A stretch of DNA of 64,000 nt, taken from contig CM022669.1 in NCBI GenBank assembly GCA_012295275.1, positions 10,707,449 through 10,771,448 on the forward strand, given 5' to 3'. The notes below the pieces were generated by a model that had not been told where the DNA came from, searched no databases, and saw only the letters and a program-made list of their open reading frames with translations. The stretch is from Chrysomallon squamiferum. Lineage: Eukaryota; Mollusca; Gastropoda; Neomphalida; Peltospiridae. Shown here in pieces: positions 1 through 12,248 of this stretch. Every line of letters begins with the position of its first letter. The stretch's first letter is position 1. Made by a program: the position numbers and the translations under genes.

Positions 1-839
1 ATACGAAAGTTTACTTTATTATTTCAATAAATCTTCTTGTCAGAGACAAAAATATACACTAGACTCCTGCCAAATACAGTCGTCGAATATTTAGTATCGT
101 AAACAAATTCAGTTGTGGAAATTTAGTTATTTTGTTATGGTTGCTGTGTTAGAAATTACATACAGTTGGGAAGGAATGATAAAATATAATTTTATTACAC
201 TCAATACATCTATGAGATTATTTTTAGAAATCGTTATGAACAAAACCAAACAAACAAACAACTAAGTAACTAAATAAATAAGTAAATAAGTAAGTAAATA
301 ATTAATAAAATAAAAATAAAAAAACAAAAAAAAACACCCAGACAAATAAGTAAAAAAATGAACAAACAAATAAGCAAATAAAGAAGTAAATTAACAAATA
401 AATAAACAAACAAATGATACACAAGCAAATATAATAGAACCAAAATATCTAAATAAATATTACAATTCAACGTAATTATTTAACTTATTTTTAAGATTCT
501 TCATTACTACTAATACAGTATGGTAGTAAATAAATTTACACGAAGGAATACACAGAGACTGTCACCTTTCTTTGTTCGAGATGTCATTGCTTTCGCAAAA
601 ATGCAAACTAAAAAACAACAAGAACAACAACAAGAAATATTCCACCCCCCAAAAAAAACACCCCAAAAAACAATAATATCCGACTGTCCTTCTCTCACTT
701 CTCAATGGATCACCAGCTCGGACCCGCCTCTTTCATATCCTCAGCTACGACCGTTCTACGTTATGTTCAGAAACAAACAGTCATAAAATAAACACAAAAC
801 ACACAGTGTATTTATACAGTTTTGTTCAAAAAGCGACAG
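1..839. other. AT-rich non-coding DNA with AAAT/AAGT tetranucleotide tract
   Basis: No gene is recognisable. Positions about 250-430 are a degenerate run of AAAT, AAGT and AAAC units on the plus strand. Open frames here are products of that low-complexity sequence. A short plus-strand frame at 520-786 is Gln/Lys/Pro-rich from A-rich sequence and has no recognisable domain. Confidence 0.6.
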
Positions 840-1440
840 GTACATTTAAATTACCAGATCTTGTGTTAATATTTCATATTATTATATCACTGATATTTAT
901 GTTTCATAACATATGTTAGTAATATGGGTTAATATTTACATTATGTTTTGTATATTAATAATACGGGTTAATTCTTATATTGGTGTCTTAAATACTAATC
1001 ATATGGATTAATAAATACATTTCAGTGATATGTCAGTAATATGGGCCAATGCTTATGTCAATATATGAGTGAAAACTTATATTACGTTTTATATGTAAGT
1101 GATATGGACTGATTTATATTCCACATGATATGTCAGTATTATGGGTTAGTACTTATAATTCAGTGATTATGTCAGTGATATGGGCCAGTACTTACATTAA
1201 GTTTTATGCATTAGTGGTATGAACGTGTATTTCATATGATATGTCAGTAATACTGACTAATACTTACACATATTACTGATATGAGATAATTCTTATATTT
1301 TATTTGATGTAAGAGTGATATGGGCCAGTAATTACATTACGTTTTATATATATTTCTGATTTGGCTTAATACTTATATTATGTTGTATGTACATTAATAT
1401 GAGTTAATACTTATAAATATTACATTTCACATTCATTTGA
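840..1440. repeat. degenerate minisatellite with ATATGGGTTAATACTTAT-like core
   Basis: A loosely periodic block in which the core GATATGTCAGTAATATGGG followed by TTAATACTTATATTA recurs many times with substitutions and indels, spaced roughly 35-60 bases apart. The copies are old and strongly diverged. No coding potential is seen. Confidence 0.5.
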
Positions 1441-2099
1441 GACAAATTGCCACTACGTAAATATTACTGCGAAGCTGCAAATGCATGCATTCAGATGTTA
1501 TTAATAACAAGAACACAATAATCAAAATTAAACACATTAATCTCATGCGCTAACTAGACTTACATAACATCTTGTTATCATACTCACAATGTTTGACTGA
1601 AATGTAATTTATTACAAAGATTTACACGATAAACATAACTTGTGTTTGGAACGACACAAAAGGAAGGATATATCATTTCCGATATTACTTGTATCATTAA
1701 TGAGGCAGGTAAGAGTCTTACGTGGACGCTGGTGTGGAAATGGAGGTGTACTGCCAGGTAAATCAGTTCATCGCGTTATTTGCAGGAACCTGTCTTGACG
1801 CATGCAAATTAACAGATGAGTCATAGTGAAGACAAATACATAGAGACACGTGTACCAACAGAAACGTATAATTATCGTCAATCTATATACATAGCTTATA
1901 AAATCAAATACATATTCATAAACAAATGCAGGAGATCGCATATCTGATCATATATACACACTTATGTGTATACATCATGTATGTATATCAGTTTGTATGA
2001 GTGTGCATTTGTCTTTGTGTTTCTCTGAATCTGTAAATGTTTCTATATATGTGTGTGTGCGAGGGTGTGTGTATCGCTTAGTGATTATTTTCATGTGTG
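1441..2099. other. non-coding, nothing recognised
   Basis: AT-rich intergenic sequence. No gene, RNA or mobile element could be recognised on either strand. Confidence 0.5.
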
Positions 2100-2168
<69 letters not shown>

Positions 2169-2220
2169 GCTACATACATTTGTCTCTCTCTCTCTGTGTG
2201 TGTGTGTGTGTGTGTGTGTC
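2100..2220. repeat. (CT)n then (GT)n microsatellite
   Basis: A nearly pure CT tract at 2102-2164 is followed by a short unique spacer, then a second short CT run and a GT tract to 2219. The predicted peptides here (poly Ser-Leu, poly Arg-Glu) are artefacts of the repeat. Confidence 0.95.
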
Positions 2221-2478
2221 TGATTATCTGGGTTTTTTTTTTGTTGGTGTTTTATTTTGATTATATTTATATATTTATTCTTATGCCTCTGATAAGGTAT
2301 CATCAGTAAGTACAGTCAGCCCAATTTTCTGATATATAATAAGCTTCCTAAACATCAATATAATTCAGAACTCTGGTAGCAGTCATTGTCTTTCAGAACT
2401 AAATATTTCGATCTTGAACACAAGATAATCCAGTGTAAACATTTAGTGGAACAGAACATTTTAAACACAAGACAACAC

Positions 2479-2515
<37 letters not shown>

Positions 2516-4839
2516 ACACGCATGTGCTATTGATTATAATATGTTATTTACGTTTCTTAGCTAATCGGTAGGAGGAACGTCTAATAAAACTTGAAAGAAA
2601 AATAAGGAAGATAAAAAAGAAAAGAAAAAGAATAAGAAAATAATAATATATTTACTATATCAGTCTGAAATATCGAATGAGTCGACGTCACGTTACTTGA
2701 AATAAAATAAAATCTATTGTACTCTATTACCTGAAATCGATTATTTCTGACATGATATAAATTAATGTATCCATATTTAACTTTAATTTAGAAATGAAAG
2801 ACATATAAAATAATTAAACACAGAAATAAACAAATAAATAAATAAGAAAAAGAAAGAAAGAAAAAAAAAAGAAAGTAAGTAAAAAATTAAACTATAAACA
2901 AAATAATAAATTCAGGAAGACATATTAATATATGTAATATATTTGATCCAGTTTTTGTTATTGTTGAAGTTTTAACCGTTTCAAAAAGACATTGTAAGAG
3001 GACATATTTAATTTTTATCTTGAATTTTACTTAACTGCCTCCATTAGTTCCATCTAACCTTAACATCAAACTGAGTACTCTCTTACTGTTTTTCTGACCT
3101 GTGCAGTCACACACATACACGCACATATACACACACATAAAAGCCCATACGAGCATACACACGTTCATATATATATATATAAATAAAAACACAGACAGAA
3201 AGAAAGACACACAGTTTTGTTTCCTGTATAATCTTTGACAATTAAAATGATTATCACTTTTAACTTATACTGATTAGATCTTTAACACTTTTTGTACAAA
3301 AAAAGAGATACGCCACTTACAAAGTTATATATATGTGTGTATGTGTGTGTGTGTTTGTGTGTGTGTGTGTGCGTGTGTGTGTGTTTGTGTCTGGCCGGTA
3401 CATAAAGCACATCACACAAAAACTACACAGTTTGGTCTTGATTACATCTTTGATTTTTCTGCCCGGTTGTACAGTATGATAGACAGTTATCATTTAACAT
3501 TATAAATGATAATATCGTAGTTATACTGCAGAGAATTGGCTCCAACGTCTTTCTCCCTTGCCAGATATTCTCTCTTCTCTCTTGAACATTATAAAACATT
3601 TTCATAAACAGTTCATATAAAATGTACGCCATAAATAATTTAACACAGGCCTACGTACAAATCATACGTACACAGAGACAGTCAGACAGCACATACATAC
3701 ACACACATAAAAGGTTCACGTGTTAACATAATTATAAAAGAAATCTGAATTCACACTGAAATGATTATAGTGTGTTTTCGAGGGAAGAATTCAGGAACCA
3801 CAACTGTGTCATTTCAGATTGTCATTTGAATTACAACTGTTATGTCCCTTGATGGATATTATTAGTTTGCTCTTTTGTTGTTGTAACCAAAATCGATTGG
3901 TTTTACCATAATGAATATCAGATTTCTTTCTTTTACGATAGAAATTTAATATATATGTGTGTCTGTCTGTCTGTGTGTGTGTGTGTGTGTGTGTGTCTGT
4001 CTATCTATTTATCTATCTATCTATCTATCTATATATATATATTGTGGGATGTTTGGTTGTTTTTTTTAGTTACTGTCTATCAATTCACGTTTATATTCTT
4101 GATTTCATTTCATCAATCATCTTGCAATATAATTTTTGCTTTCTATTGTTATTAATCGTTTTGACAAAATGTAAATTGCAAAGCTAGATTTATTGTAGGT
4201 TTTGGAACGTTCATATCAAAATGATAGCTGTTGGATTATAATCCTTCTCCGTGACATTTTCATTTCTTAGCTAGATCTTTATAATTAGTCATTGCTCTCC
4301 TTGTGAGAAAGACACAGAAACGTTTCTTTGCTGCTGTTCGATTACAACGTTAACAACATGATCAACAACAACAGCTACACCATCAACAACAGCAACAACA
4401 ACAACAACAACAACAACAATAATAATGATGATGATGATAATGACGATGATGATAATACTAGTAGTTGTTGTTGTTATAGACAACATTTTATTTATAGGAT
4501 AATATTAAACAAACCACATACACCGTGTTTGAACAGATTAGTTTAATATAAGCACATGTTATTTAATTACACATTCTTGTTATCATTACAACAAACACTT
4601 TTGTTTTTATTCATGAATATAATTTTGGTTAAAACAGTGACACGTAGTAAGAGATCGGCTAACGTGTTTCGGTTCGTGATAACCAGTTTAAATACCTATT
4701 CTCTTATTATTACTAATTCATAGTAACATAGGGTTTTTTTTGGTTGTTTTTCTTTTGTCCAGATTATCTAGCCTTAATATACTTTTAAAATTTAATAATC
4801 TAGATCAGGTATATTTTGTTCTGGTAATGAGACTCTGAT
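2221..4839. other. intergenic, microsatellite-rich
   Basis: No gene recognised. It holds a CA tract (2479-2519), A-rich purine stretches (2590-2640, 2820-2890), a GT tract (3333-3390), GT then CTAT then AT tracts (3957-4040) and a compound AAC/AAT/GAT trinucleotide run (4370-4460). A 69-codon frame at 3423-3632 (minus) has no recognisable domain and I do not call it a gene. Confidence 0.6.
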
Positions 4840-6039
4840 TCAGGTCTGAGTGGAGCTTTGTTCCGACTGTTTGGACACCGTCGTAGTCGTCGAGGTTCGC
4901 GAAAAAACTTGCCTGAGTCGGCTCCTGAACATCGTGTTGAACCCGACGTAGAGAAGAAAATTAATGGCGTGGTTGAGCATTTCGCAGACTCCAGCGACTT
5001 GCTCGAAGAGAGCCATCGACTCCTTGTCGTACAGGGACGGATTGAAGAGGCGGACGTACTTGAAGTTGGTCAGGATGAAGTGGGGAAGGACGAGGATGAT
5101 GTAGGACGAGTGGATGCTGACCAGCATGGCCGACACTCGGGTGTAGGGATCCAACTGGTCGGAGACGGACGACAGCTTGGTTCTGGCCTGCCTCTGTCTG
5201 ATCAGAGTGATGCAGATAATCGGCGTGAGGACAATCAGTATGAGCATGGGTCCTATTGCAATGAGGATGGAGCCAATCACCAGCATGATGTGTCCCTGGA
5301 GCTGTTTCGCCTTGTCACCCCCAGCAGGCTTGCAGACCGACTTCACCAAGCCTACGGTGTCCACAGACGTCGCACCGAAGACTACCGCAACGACGCTCAT
5401 GACAATAATGGAGCAGACTATTTTATGCCTGGTGCAGATTCCTTTCACTCTGAGCGGGAAGCAGATTGCCACGAAGCGTTCAATGCAGATGATGACTACC
5501 AGCCATGAAGAAATCATTTTAGCTGCTCGTCTCACAAAGTGGAAAATTTTGCAGCCAGCGTTCGTGAAAGCCAAGACGTCGAAACCGAGAAGGTCGACGA
5601 TGAACGGCTTACGTATTGCAATCACCGACAGCATCGTCGTGTCGGCAAAGGCCAAACTCACCAAGACAACGCTCCACGTCATCCTTCTGAACGGCAGGGT
5701 TGACATGGTAACCACCGTGAGAACGTTACCTGTGCAGCCCAGGAAGAAAAGGGCAGGAACAAACGCCAAATCGACGTAATTAGTTTCTCCTTTCTTTTCA
5801 GTGGTAGACCCTTTTGACGATTTCTCTGTACTCAGTTCTTGTAAATACTGGGTATTTTGGGTTGAAATGATGCTAGAATCCGTCGCAGGATATTTTTCCG
5901 CTGTTGTGCTTTCAGCTAATGTCCAGTTTGTAGTTGTAGTCTCATTGTTCAGGGTTATGCTTGACGCAGCAGTAAATTCAGATGGTCTAAAGTTGATAAT
6001 CAAAATGCACGTCATTGCAGATATGTACGTCATCTTCAT
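4840..6039 (-). CDS. class A (rhodopsin-like) GPCR, cluster member 1
   Basis: Seven-transmembrane receptor at the plasma membrane; ligand unknown, peptide-receptor-like overall. The frame is open from 6072, but the minus strand shows a pyrimidine tract and AG ending at 6044, just before ACTGATGAAGATG. The first 11 codons of the longer frame are therefore probably intron and translation likely starts at 6039 (399 aa). From that start: a hydrophobic leader (residues 3-17), a Ser/Thr-rich ectodomain with NET and NWT sequons (to about 88), TM1 with the GN pair (104-105), TM2 with LAFAD (Asp133), the TM3 Cys163, ERF in place of DRY (187-189), ECL2 Cys236, IRQRQAR after TM5, and NFLLY in place of NPxxY (360-364), then a basic helix 8 and a Ser/Thr tail. 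It shares the PFR-M-W, CIERF-AIC-PL and HxSYIIL-LP blocks with the next three genes. Family membership is secure; the ligand is not. Confidence 0.9.
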   Translation of the reverse strand: MKMTYISAMTCILIINFRPSEFTAASSITLNNETTTTNWTLAESTTAEKYPATDSSIISTQNTQYLQELSTEKSSKGSTTEKKGETNYVDLAFVPALFFLGCTGNVLTVVTMSTLPFRRMTWSVVLVSLAFADTTMLSVIAIRKPFIVDLLGFDVLAFTNAGCKIFHFVRRAAKMISSWLVVIICIERFVAICFPLRVKGICTRHKIVCSIIVMSVVAVVFGATSVDTVGLVKSVCKPAGGDKAKQLQGHIMLVIGSILIAIGPMLILIVLTPIICITLIRQRQARTKLSSVSDQLDPYTRVSAMLVSIHSSYIILVLPHFILTNFKYVRLFNPSLYDKESMALFEQVAGVCEMLNHAINFLLYVGFNTMFRSRLRQVFSRTSTTTTVSKQSEQSSTQT

Positions 6040-6072
6040 CAGTCTGAAAAGTAAATATGTGTAAAAAATCAT

Positions 6073-8591
6073 GAATATTCATAAATATTTATTCTTAGTC
6101 AGTGGATACAATTAATAGAAAATCTGAGTATTTCGAAACTTATAATTTTAGAAACTGAAAAAAAAACAAGACTTAAACGAACTGTGAATGAGAGTTATGT
6201 ATAGCTGTTTCTGCTGTACATTGTGGTATGACTTCTGTTTTCACATCATATACAGACAAACGAGCACTATGAATCTTCTAACACAGACACACATACAGCC
6301 ATACACATATATATACAGATATACACTCTAATACCAAGACGATATTCATGTGTCGTGAGAAAATGTAAAATATGTTTGTCGGAAGGATACTGAACTGTTT
6401 TACATAACGATGACGGTTTTTTTCCCTGCAGTTTTTAACGAGAGATTTTCACAAAAAGAAAACTATAACTATTGTATCTTTCATTGTATGCGCTAATCAA
6501 AGAACATAGTGTGGAAATATCTGTTATTTTAAAAAAATATTGTTTCTGGTATTGTGCCTAGTATTTTATCAAAAACTGTGGTAATATAAGATAACGTTAA
6601 TCTATTCTGGATATCTATTTTTGCTGGCTTCTGGTGTAGATGTGAAATAATGATAGATATTTAAAAAAAATTGTAGAGAATGAAAAACAATATGTAGATG
6701 AGCTGAATATACGAAAACATCTCTTTGTATCAGTATTTATTAATTTTATTATTAAGTGCGGTAAACTGTGATAATATGTATATATTTGTATCATTACACA
6801 GGCTCATGTTCTTGTGTGTAAAACTTTTTCATTTATTTATAGTAATACACGTAAAGTTTACAAATACACTAGTGTTCAGTAGATACAACACAGAACCAAA
6901 TAATAATAATAATAATAATAATAACATAGCTGATGAATAATTACTTGTGCAAATTAATATTTAAACAAACCACCAAATAGTAAATAAATAATTATGAAGA
7001 TAAATAAATAAATAAATAAATAAACAAACAAACAAACAAACAAACAAACAAACAAACAAACAAACAAACAAACAAACAAACAAACAAACAAACAAACAAA
7101 CAAACAAATAAATAAACAAATAAATAAATAAATAAATATTACCTTAAGCTGTTTATGAAAGCTGATGAATATATCCTGCAGCATTCGCTGAATGCGGTCC
7201 TGTGATTTCTCGAGCAGTTTGGAAATTAGTGCGTCGAGTGACTCTCTAACTGCATGTCATTATTATCACAGTCAACATGTTTGATTAAACGCATTACAGA
7301 AGATCTTGATGAAATCCGGTCATAGCTTGCATATGACAAGACCATTAATTAAGCATTTGTCAATTTTGTATCCGCTCTGCAGAAATCATCACTCGAGACA
7401 AATGGAAATTCTTAATCTGCTACAACAAAGTAAATTATCAGAGGGTTAACAGAATAAAGTAACAAGGAGAATAATGCGTTTACTTTGGTACAAAGAAGAC
7501 CCCAGCGCATAAGACATTTGATGATTGCTGTTGCCTTTGGGGAATATTTTACAAAGAGATTATCAATATATTTCGAATTTTGATTAGCCTTTATCTAATT
7601 GATAAATAAATATCTGGATGACGTCACACCAACATCTCATTATTAAAGTTCATTAGACTTCGGATACATACGTACACTTTCAAAGACTAGAACACACACC
7701 ATGGAAACTGACAGAAACTAGTTTCAATGGTAATCGTCTCTGTGGATTCGTCTAGGTGAAGAATTACAAACTTTATTATGCCCCATGTACAAACATATGT
7801 ACACACGCACACGAAATAACAAAAAAAGAAAAAAGCCAAGTGGATATATATAAAGTCACCAATACAATCAGGCACACACACACATACAAACACGCGAACA
7901 AATTGTCTAGCTCTACGCATGTGTACGGCATTCATTATTTCCACTTTGCTGCTTTAATTAAACATGGATACAGCTACATATACAGCTGTCCACATATTAT
8001 TATTATTATTAACACCTTCAAAAAGAAATCTGTTAGCACATAATGATGGGCACAATGAATAAAACTCATGTGACACTGACGTCTGATGATGACTGCATTC
8101 AAATAAGTAAATTATGATTAGGCAGTTTTACTCCTTCTTAATTGAAAAAAACGTGTCATTATGATAATAGTTAATGGAAAGCTAATATAAGATTTATTAA
8201 AACATTATTACGCGAAAACGTGTGATAAATACATTCAAATAAATACAGTGATTAGCCACATTTACACGATCTTAACTAAAAACCAACAACAACCACAACA
8301 ACAACAAAAAGAAAAAAAAAAAAAGAAAAACAACAACAACAACAAAAAAAAACATACGAAGGATATTTTCTTATATTTATTATTATTATAACTGATGAAA
8401 AGCTAAATCATTATTTATTAATATATTATCTTGCGAAAATGGATAGAAATAGATCAACAGGTTTAGTGATGGCTACATTCATATAAAATCTTGATTAGCC
8501 ATTTTTACATGATCGTAATTCAAATAATTATAGCGAGTGTTACATTATCAAATTATTATTATTATGATGATAGTTTATGGAAAGCTAAATA
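6073..8591. other. intergenic between GPCR 1 and a Tigger element
   Basis: AT-rich. The 5' non-coding exon of GPCR 1 should lie here but cannot be placed. It contains an AAT run (6900-6924), a long AAAT/AAAC tract (6995-7137), an A/C-rich stretch (8280-8350) and short CA runs near 7800-7900. No gene was recognised. Confidence 0.5.
6985..7137. repeat. (AAAC)n / (AAAT)n tetranucleotide array
   Basis: More than twenty AAAC units flanked on both sides by AAAT units. The predicted Leu/Phe/Cys-rich peptide on the minus strand is the repeat read through. Confidence 0.95.
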
Positions 8592-8946
8592 CAGGGGTAC
8601 CTTGACTTACGAGCTTAATTCGTTCCGTTAAATTAACGACTTTGGCTGGAGTTATAACCTCTTTCGATTCCATCTGCTTCAGTATGGTACATATCGTAAA
8701 AGTGCTACGCTCGTACTGCCTAGCCATGTTGACTACACGCACACCTCCCTCATGTTTTTCTACGATTTCATGCTTTAATTCAATGGACATTATCCGCTTC
8801 TTCTTCTCAGCACTGTCCTTCGCACTCACTTTCTTAAGAGCCATGGAAATTTTGCAAAATACTGCACAAAACGCGAGCACAGCACAACAGAGATGTAACC
8901 ACGTGAAGCAAACGAGTACAATGCGGGATGTTGGGAGGTTCCACTG
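8592..8946 (-). mobile_element. Tigger/pogo-type DNA transposon, internally deleted
   Basis: A 355-bp element flanked by TA dinucleotides (8590-8591 and 8947-8948), the target duplication expected of Tc1/mariner/pogo elements. The ends are inverted: CAGGGGTACCTTG at the left and, read on the minus strand, CAGTGGAACCTCC at the right. The inside carries the start of a minus-strand transposase-like frame. The remainder of the transposase (DDE domain) is missing, so it is non-autonomous. This is a common structure for pogo-derived MITEs. Confidence 0.8.
8596..8844 (-). pseudogene. Tigger/pogo transposase N-terminal fragment (CENP-B-type HTH)
   Basis: The minus-strand frame beginning MALKKVSAKDSAEKKKRIM continues with a CENP-B N-terminal-like helix-turn-helix: ELKHEIVEKHEGGVRVVNMA, then an ARQYERSTFTICTIL recognition helix region. 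This matches the start of Tigger/pogo transposases, which bind their own TIRs. The frame runs into the left TIR and no catalytic domain follows, so the gene is broken. The Met at 8844 is preferred over the upstream in-frame Met at 8880 because the family usually starts a few residues before the Lys-rich stretch. Confidence 0.75.
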
Positions 8947-10268
8947 TATTACGTATTAAAACATCATCTTGCGAAAATGTATGGACATAGCTCAGCATGT
9001 TTAATGATTAATCCTTTCAGAAAAGCAAAATTTTGATTAGCTATTTTTTTACACGATCATAATTCGACAAATCAACAGATTTAGTGATGAATACATTCTC
9101 GTATAAATATCATGATAAACGATATTTACGTGATCGTAATTCATGTAATTATAGAGAGTGTTATATTAAATTATACGTGATGTAATTATAACGTATGCTG
9201 GTGTAAGATAAGACAAAACATTGTGTTAAGTATGTTTGTTTTAGTCTATCTTCTTTTCCTGTTTGCTAATTCCCGATGATTAGTTTGCTCACTTAGAATT
9301 TTGATTGGCTTTATGTTGTATTTAATAACAGTTGTGTATTCTCAGTCATTCTGTTATTGCAGACAAAAGTCTGAAGTAATAAACATATTTTATATTTTTA
9401 AATTTCCTTGCAAACTGCATTTCTTAGTGGCGAAATGTTGTTTTATTTTTCTTGTTTTTGTTTTTTTTCGTTTTTTACAACACGCCATTAGATAATTGAA
9501 TTAAACAATATGAACTAACGGGCTTCAAAAGTTAGACGCCTGCTGACAAAGACTGAGCTTAATAATAGAAAAAAAGAAAAAAGGAAAAAATGAAACTGAA
9601 AAAACCGCCAACAACAACAGTATCCAAATTTAACAAAATGATGATGATGATAATAATAATAATCATGTTATTATTATTATTATAATTGTTGTTGTTGTTG
9701 TTGTTTCTTTTCTTCTTCTTCTTCTTCTTCTTCTTCTTCTTCTTTATCTTCTTATCTTTTTTCCTAAATATAATACGTAATTAATTTAAACTGTTAAAAA
9801 ATGTATTGACATAGACATGCACACGAAAGCAGAGATATATGCAGTTTCGTTTCACTTGGTGAGTAATCCTGTTTGTAAAGATTTCACTGTGAGACGTATA
9901 TAGCTTTTGTCACAGTCAACCGCTCCAGTATATCGATTAGTCAGCAATTACTTTATGTATCACTGCGAACGTGACTATGTCATAAACAGAAGCCTAAAAA
10001 AAAATAGTTTATTTTGGAAGTGGTGTTTCTGTACGTAACAGATGATATAAATAGTTAAACAGATTGATAAACAGACAGACAGACAGTAAAATAGACAGAT
10101 GGATATACAGGTAAATAGTTAGGTATAGATAGATAGACACACACACACACACACACACACACAAATATTCATATATTCGTACATAAATGTTCTTATAATC
10201 TTTGATACATAAACACACACACACATACATATACATGTGTGTGTGTGTGTATACATATCTGTGCATGC

Positions 10269-10301
<33 letters not shown>

Positions 10302-10405
10302 AAGGGAGAGAGGGAGACAGAGAGTTTGAAAAAACTGACAAAACTAAAAATCGAAAATATAAAATAAAATAAAATAATAACTAAATAAATAAATAAAAAT
10401 AAATA

Positions 10406-10446
<41 letters not shown>

Positions 10447-12248
10447 TAAAGAGTTCTATTAAAAAAAAAAATAAGTTTAAAATATCAAAAACAAAACCCG
10501 TGGAACTCTTCGTAAGTGTTCGGAACCATTCGGTTGACGTAAACAATAACAAACTCCGGTAAAATCTGTTAGAAGCAAAACTATGACGTCAATAATGATA
10601 TGACGTTGAACAATTGCCCGCTTTAATTTGATGTTCATGCAGTTTTCTTTCCATTTGCACTGAACCTGACGGTCTTCGAAAAAGGTAAGCGAAATATTTT
10701 CGGAATTTCAGACACGTCTTTTCTACCTTGTTCTTATTTAGACAAAACTGTTAAGCAGATCTTCAAGGAGAATAATTAATTAACCATAGTAATATTGTCT
10801 TATATTGATATAAATGTCTTGGGCAAATAAATGTAAATATTTTTTGCTGTTATATCTACGTACGTACTTCTTGGGTTTCACCAGCTGAAAAAAAAAAAAA
10901 AAAAAATTGAACTCGCTTCAAAGATACGACATGCACAGACAGCAAGTTTTCCTAGCAGTGGACATTATGTCTCTTGGTGGATATAAAGGGTTACATTACT
11001 TACAGTTGATTAATTGAATTGAAGTCACTAGCTGATAATTACAACACTAGAACTGACACGCATGGGGATTATTATGTTAGACATTGAAAAAAAAAATATA
11101 TCTAGAATTTCATAAAGGCGAAACCTTAATTACAATATTTCCGTTTAGCATTTTTTTTTTTTTTTTATTATTATTATTTCTTTGTAGTTCATTCATTACG
11201 CTCTTTATTTATTCATTCATTTATTCCGATTTTTTTATTTCTTTATTTGTTTATTTCATAAATTATTTTTTATTCTTTCATTGTCATTTTTATGTGTTTC
11301 CTTCTCTGTTTGTTTAGTTATGTTGATAACGATTGTTATATGTGTTTCTTTCTTTATTTTTTGTCCATTTATTTATTTATTTACTTGTTTATTTATTTAT
11401 TTATTTATTTTCTTTATTGTCTGATATTTCGACATTATGTTTTTATTATTGGAATAATAATTTTTACTGTGATTAGCAAAGAGTCGAAACAACTATTTTA
11501 TTATGACGTGCTGACTGGACTGTTTCTGGTTTTTGTCAGTGTTTTATAATTTCTTGTCAGTGACGTTGGTATATGTTTTGCCGCTGATTGGAGAATACCA
11601 GTTCAATGAGTGCTTAGTGATAATAAGAAAGGGTTGATATTTATGTGCCGGAAGCAGCCTTTTTCTCTATAATAATAATACCAAATATTTTCTGTTGACA
11701 CATAATAATTATTAATGTCAAAAATCTTTCGATATTTAATAAATAAACAAAGTAAATAAATAAATAGACAAATAAACAGAGATATTGATAATAAATTAAT
11801 AAATAAACTGACAGACAGACAGAGAGAAAAACAAATAGATAGACAAGTAAACAAATGTATAAATTCATTCAGTTAACTAATTAGTTTAAAAGTCAAAACG
11901 TTTTTATTTTCCTATCTACTGAAATTCAATATGTTATTTTTTTTTTTTCAGTTTTAATACTTTCCATTTTCCAGAATAAAGGAAAAAAAATAATAACAAA
12001 ATAAATAGCTGTTATTATAATTAGTACAACGAGTAAAATAAACAATTTAAAACTGTCAAATATTTAGGTGTGTGTACGTGTTTGTGTCTTAACACTTGTA
12101 GGAAAGCAAATTATATAGCCTTTGATGAGCAGTTCTATGGAATGGTTGGATCCTAAATTAGACCATCAAAGATTTATATTTTAAAAATTTACTGACGCAG
12201 ACTGACCTCTTAATTATAGTTCTTTTTTGGTTGAATGCAACATTAGGC
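8947..12248. other. intergenic, simple-sequence rich
   Basis: No gene recognised. Contents: compound GAT/AAT/ATT/GTT/CTT run (9638-9745), AC tract (10136-10163), GT/CA runs (10211-10250), AG tract (10269-10321), AAAT then AAT runs (10370-10445), T-rich TTTA-type sequence (11150-11410), and AAAT/AAAC/ACAG runs (11740-11870). Predicted peptides here are low-complexity artefacts. Confidence 0.6.

Noticed and set aside
3423-3632. 69-codon minus-strand frame
   Set aside because: No recognisable domain, no splice partners, and length within chance expectation for AT-rich DNA.
4858-5779. Plus-strand open frames of 216 and 200 codons opposite GPCR 1 (and similar ones opposite GPCR 2-4 and 5)
   Set aside because: They are antisense shadows of the receptor genes. 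They show no domain, differ completely between paralogues and vanish where the receptor codons change.
6040-6072. Longer start MIFYTYLLFRL for GPCR 1
   Set aside because: A splice acceptor lies between it and the Met at 6039, and the three paralogues all start just after the equivalent acceptor.
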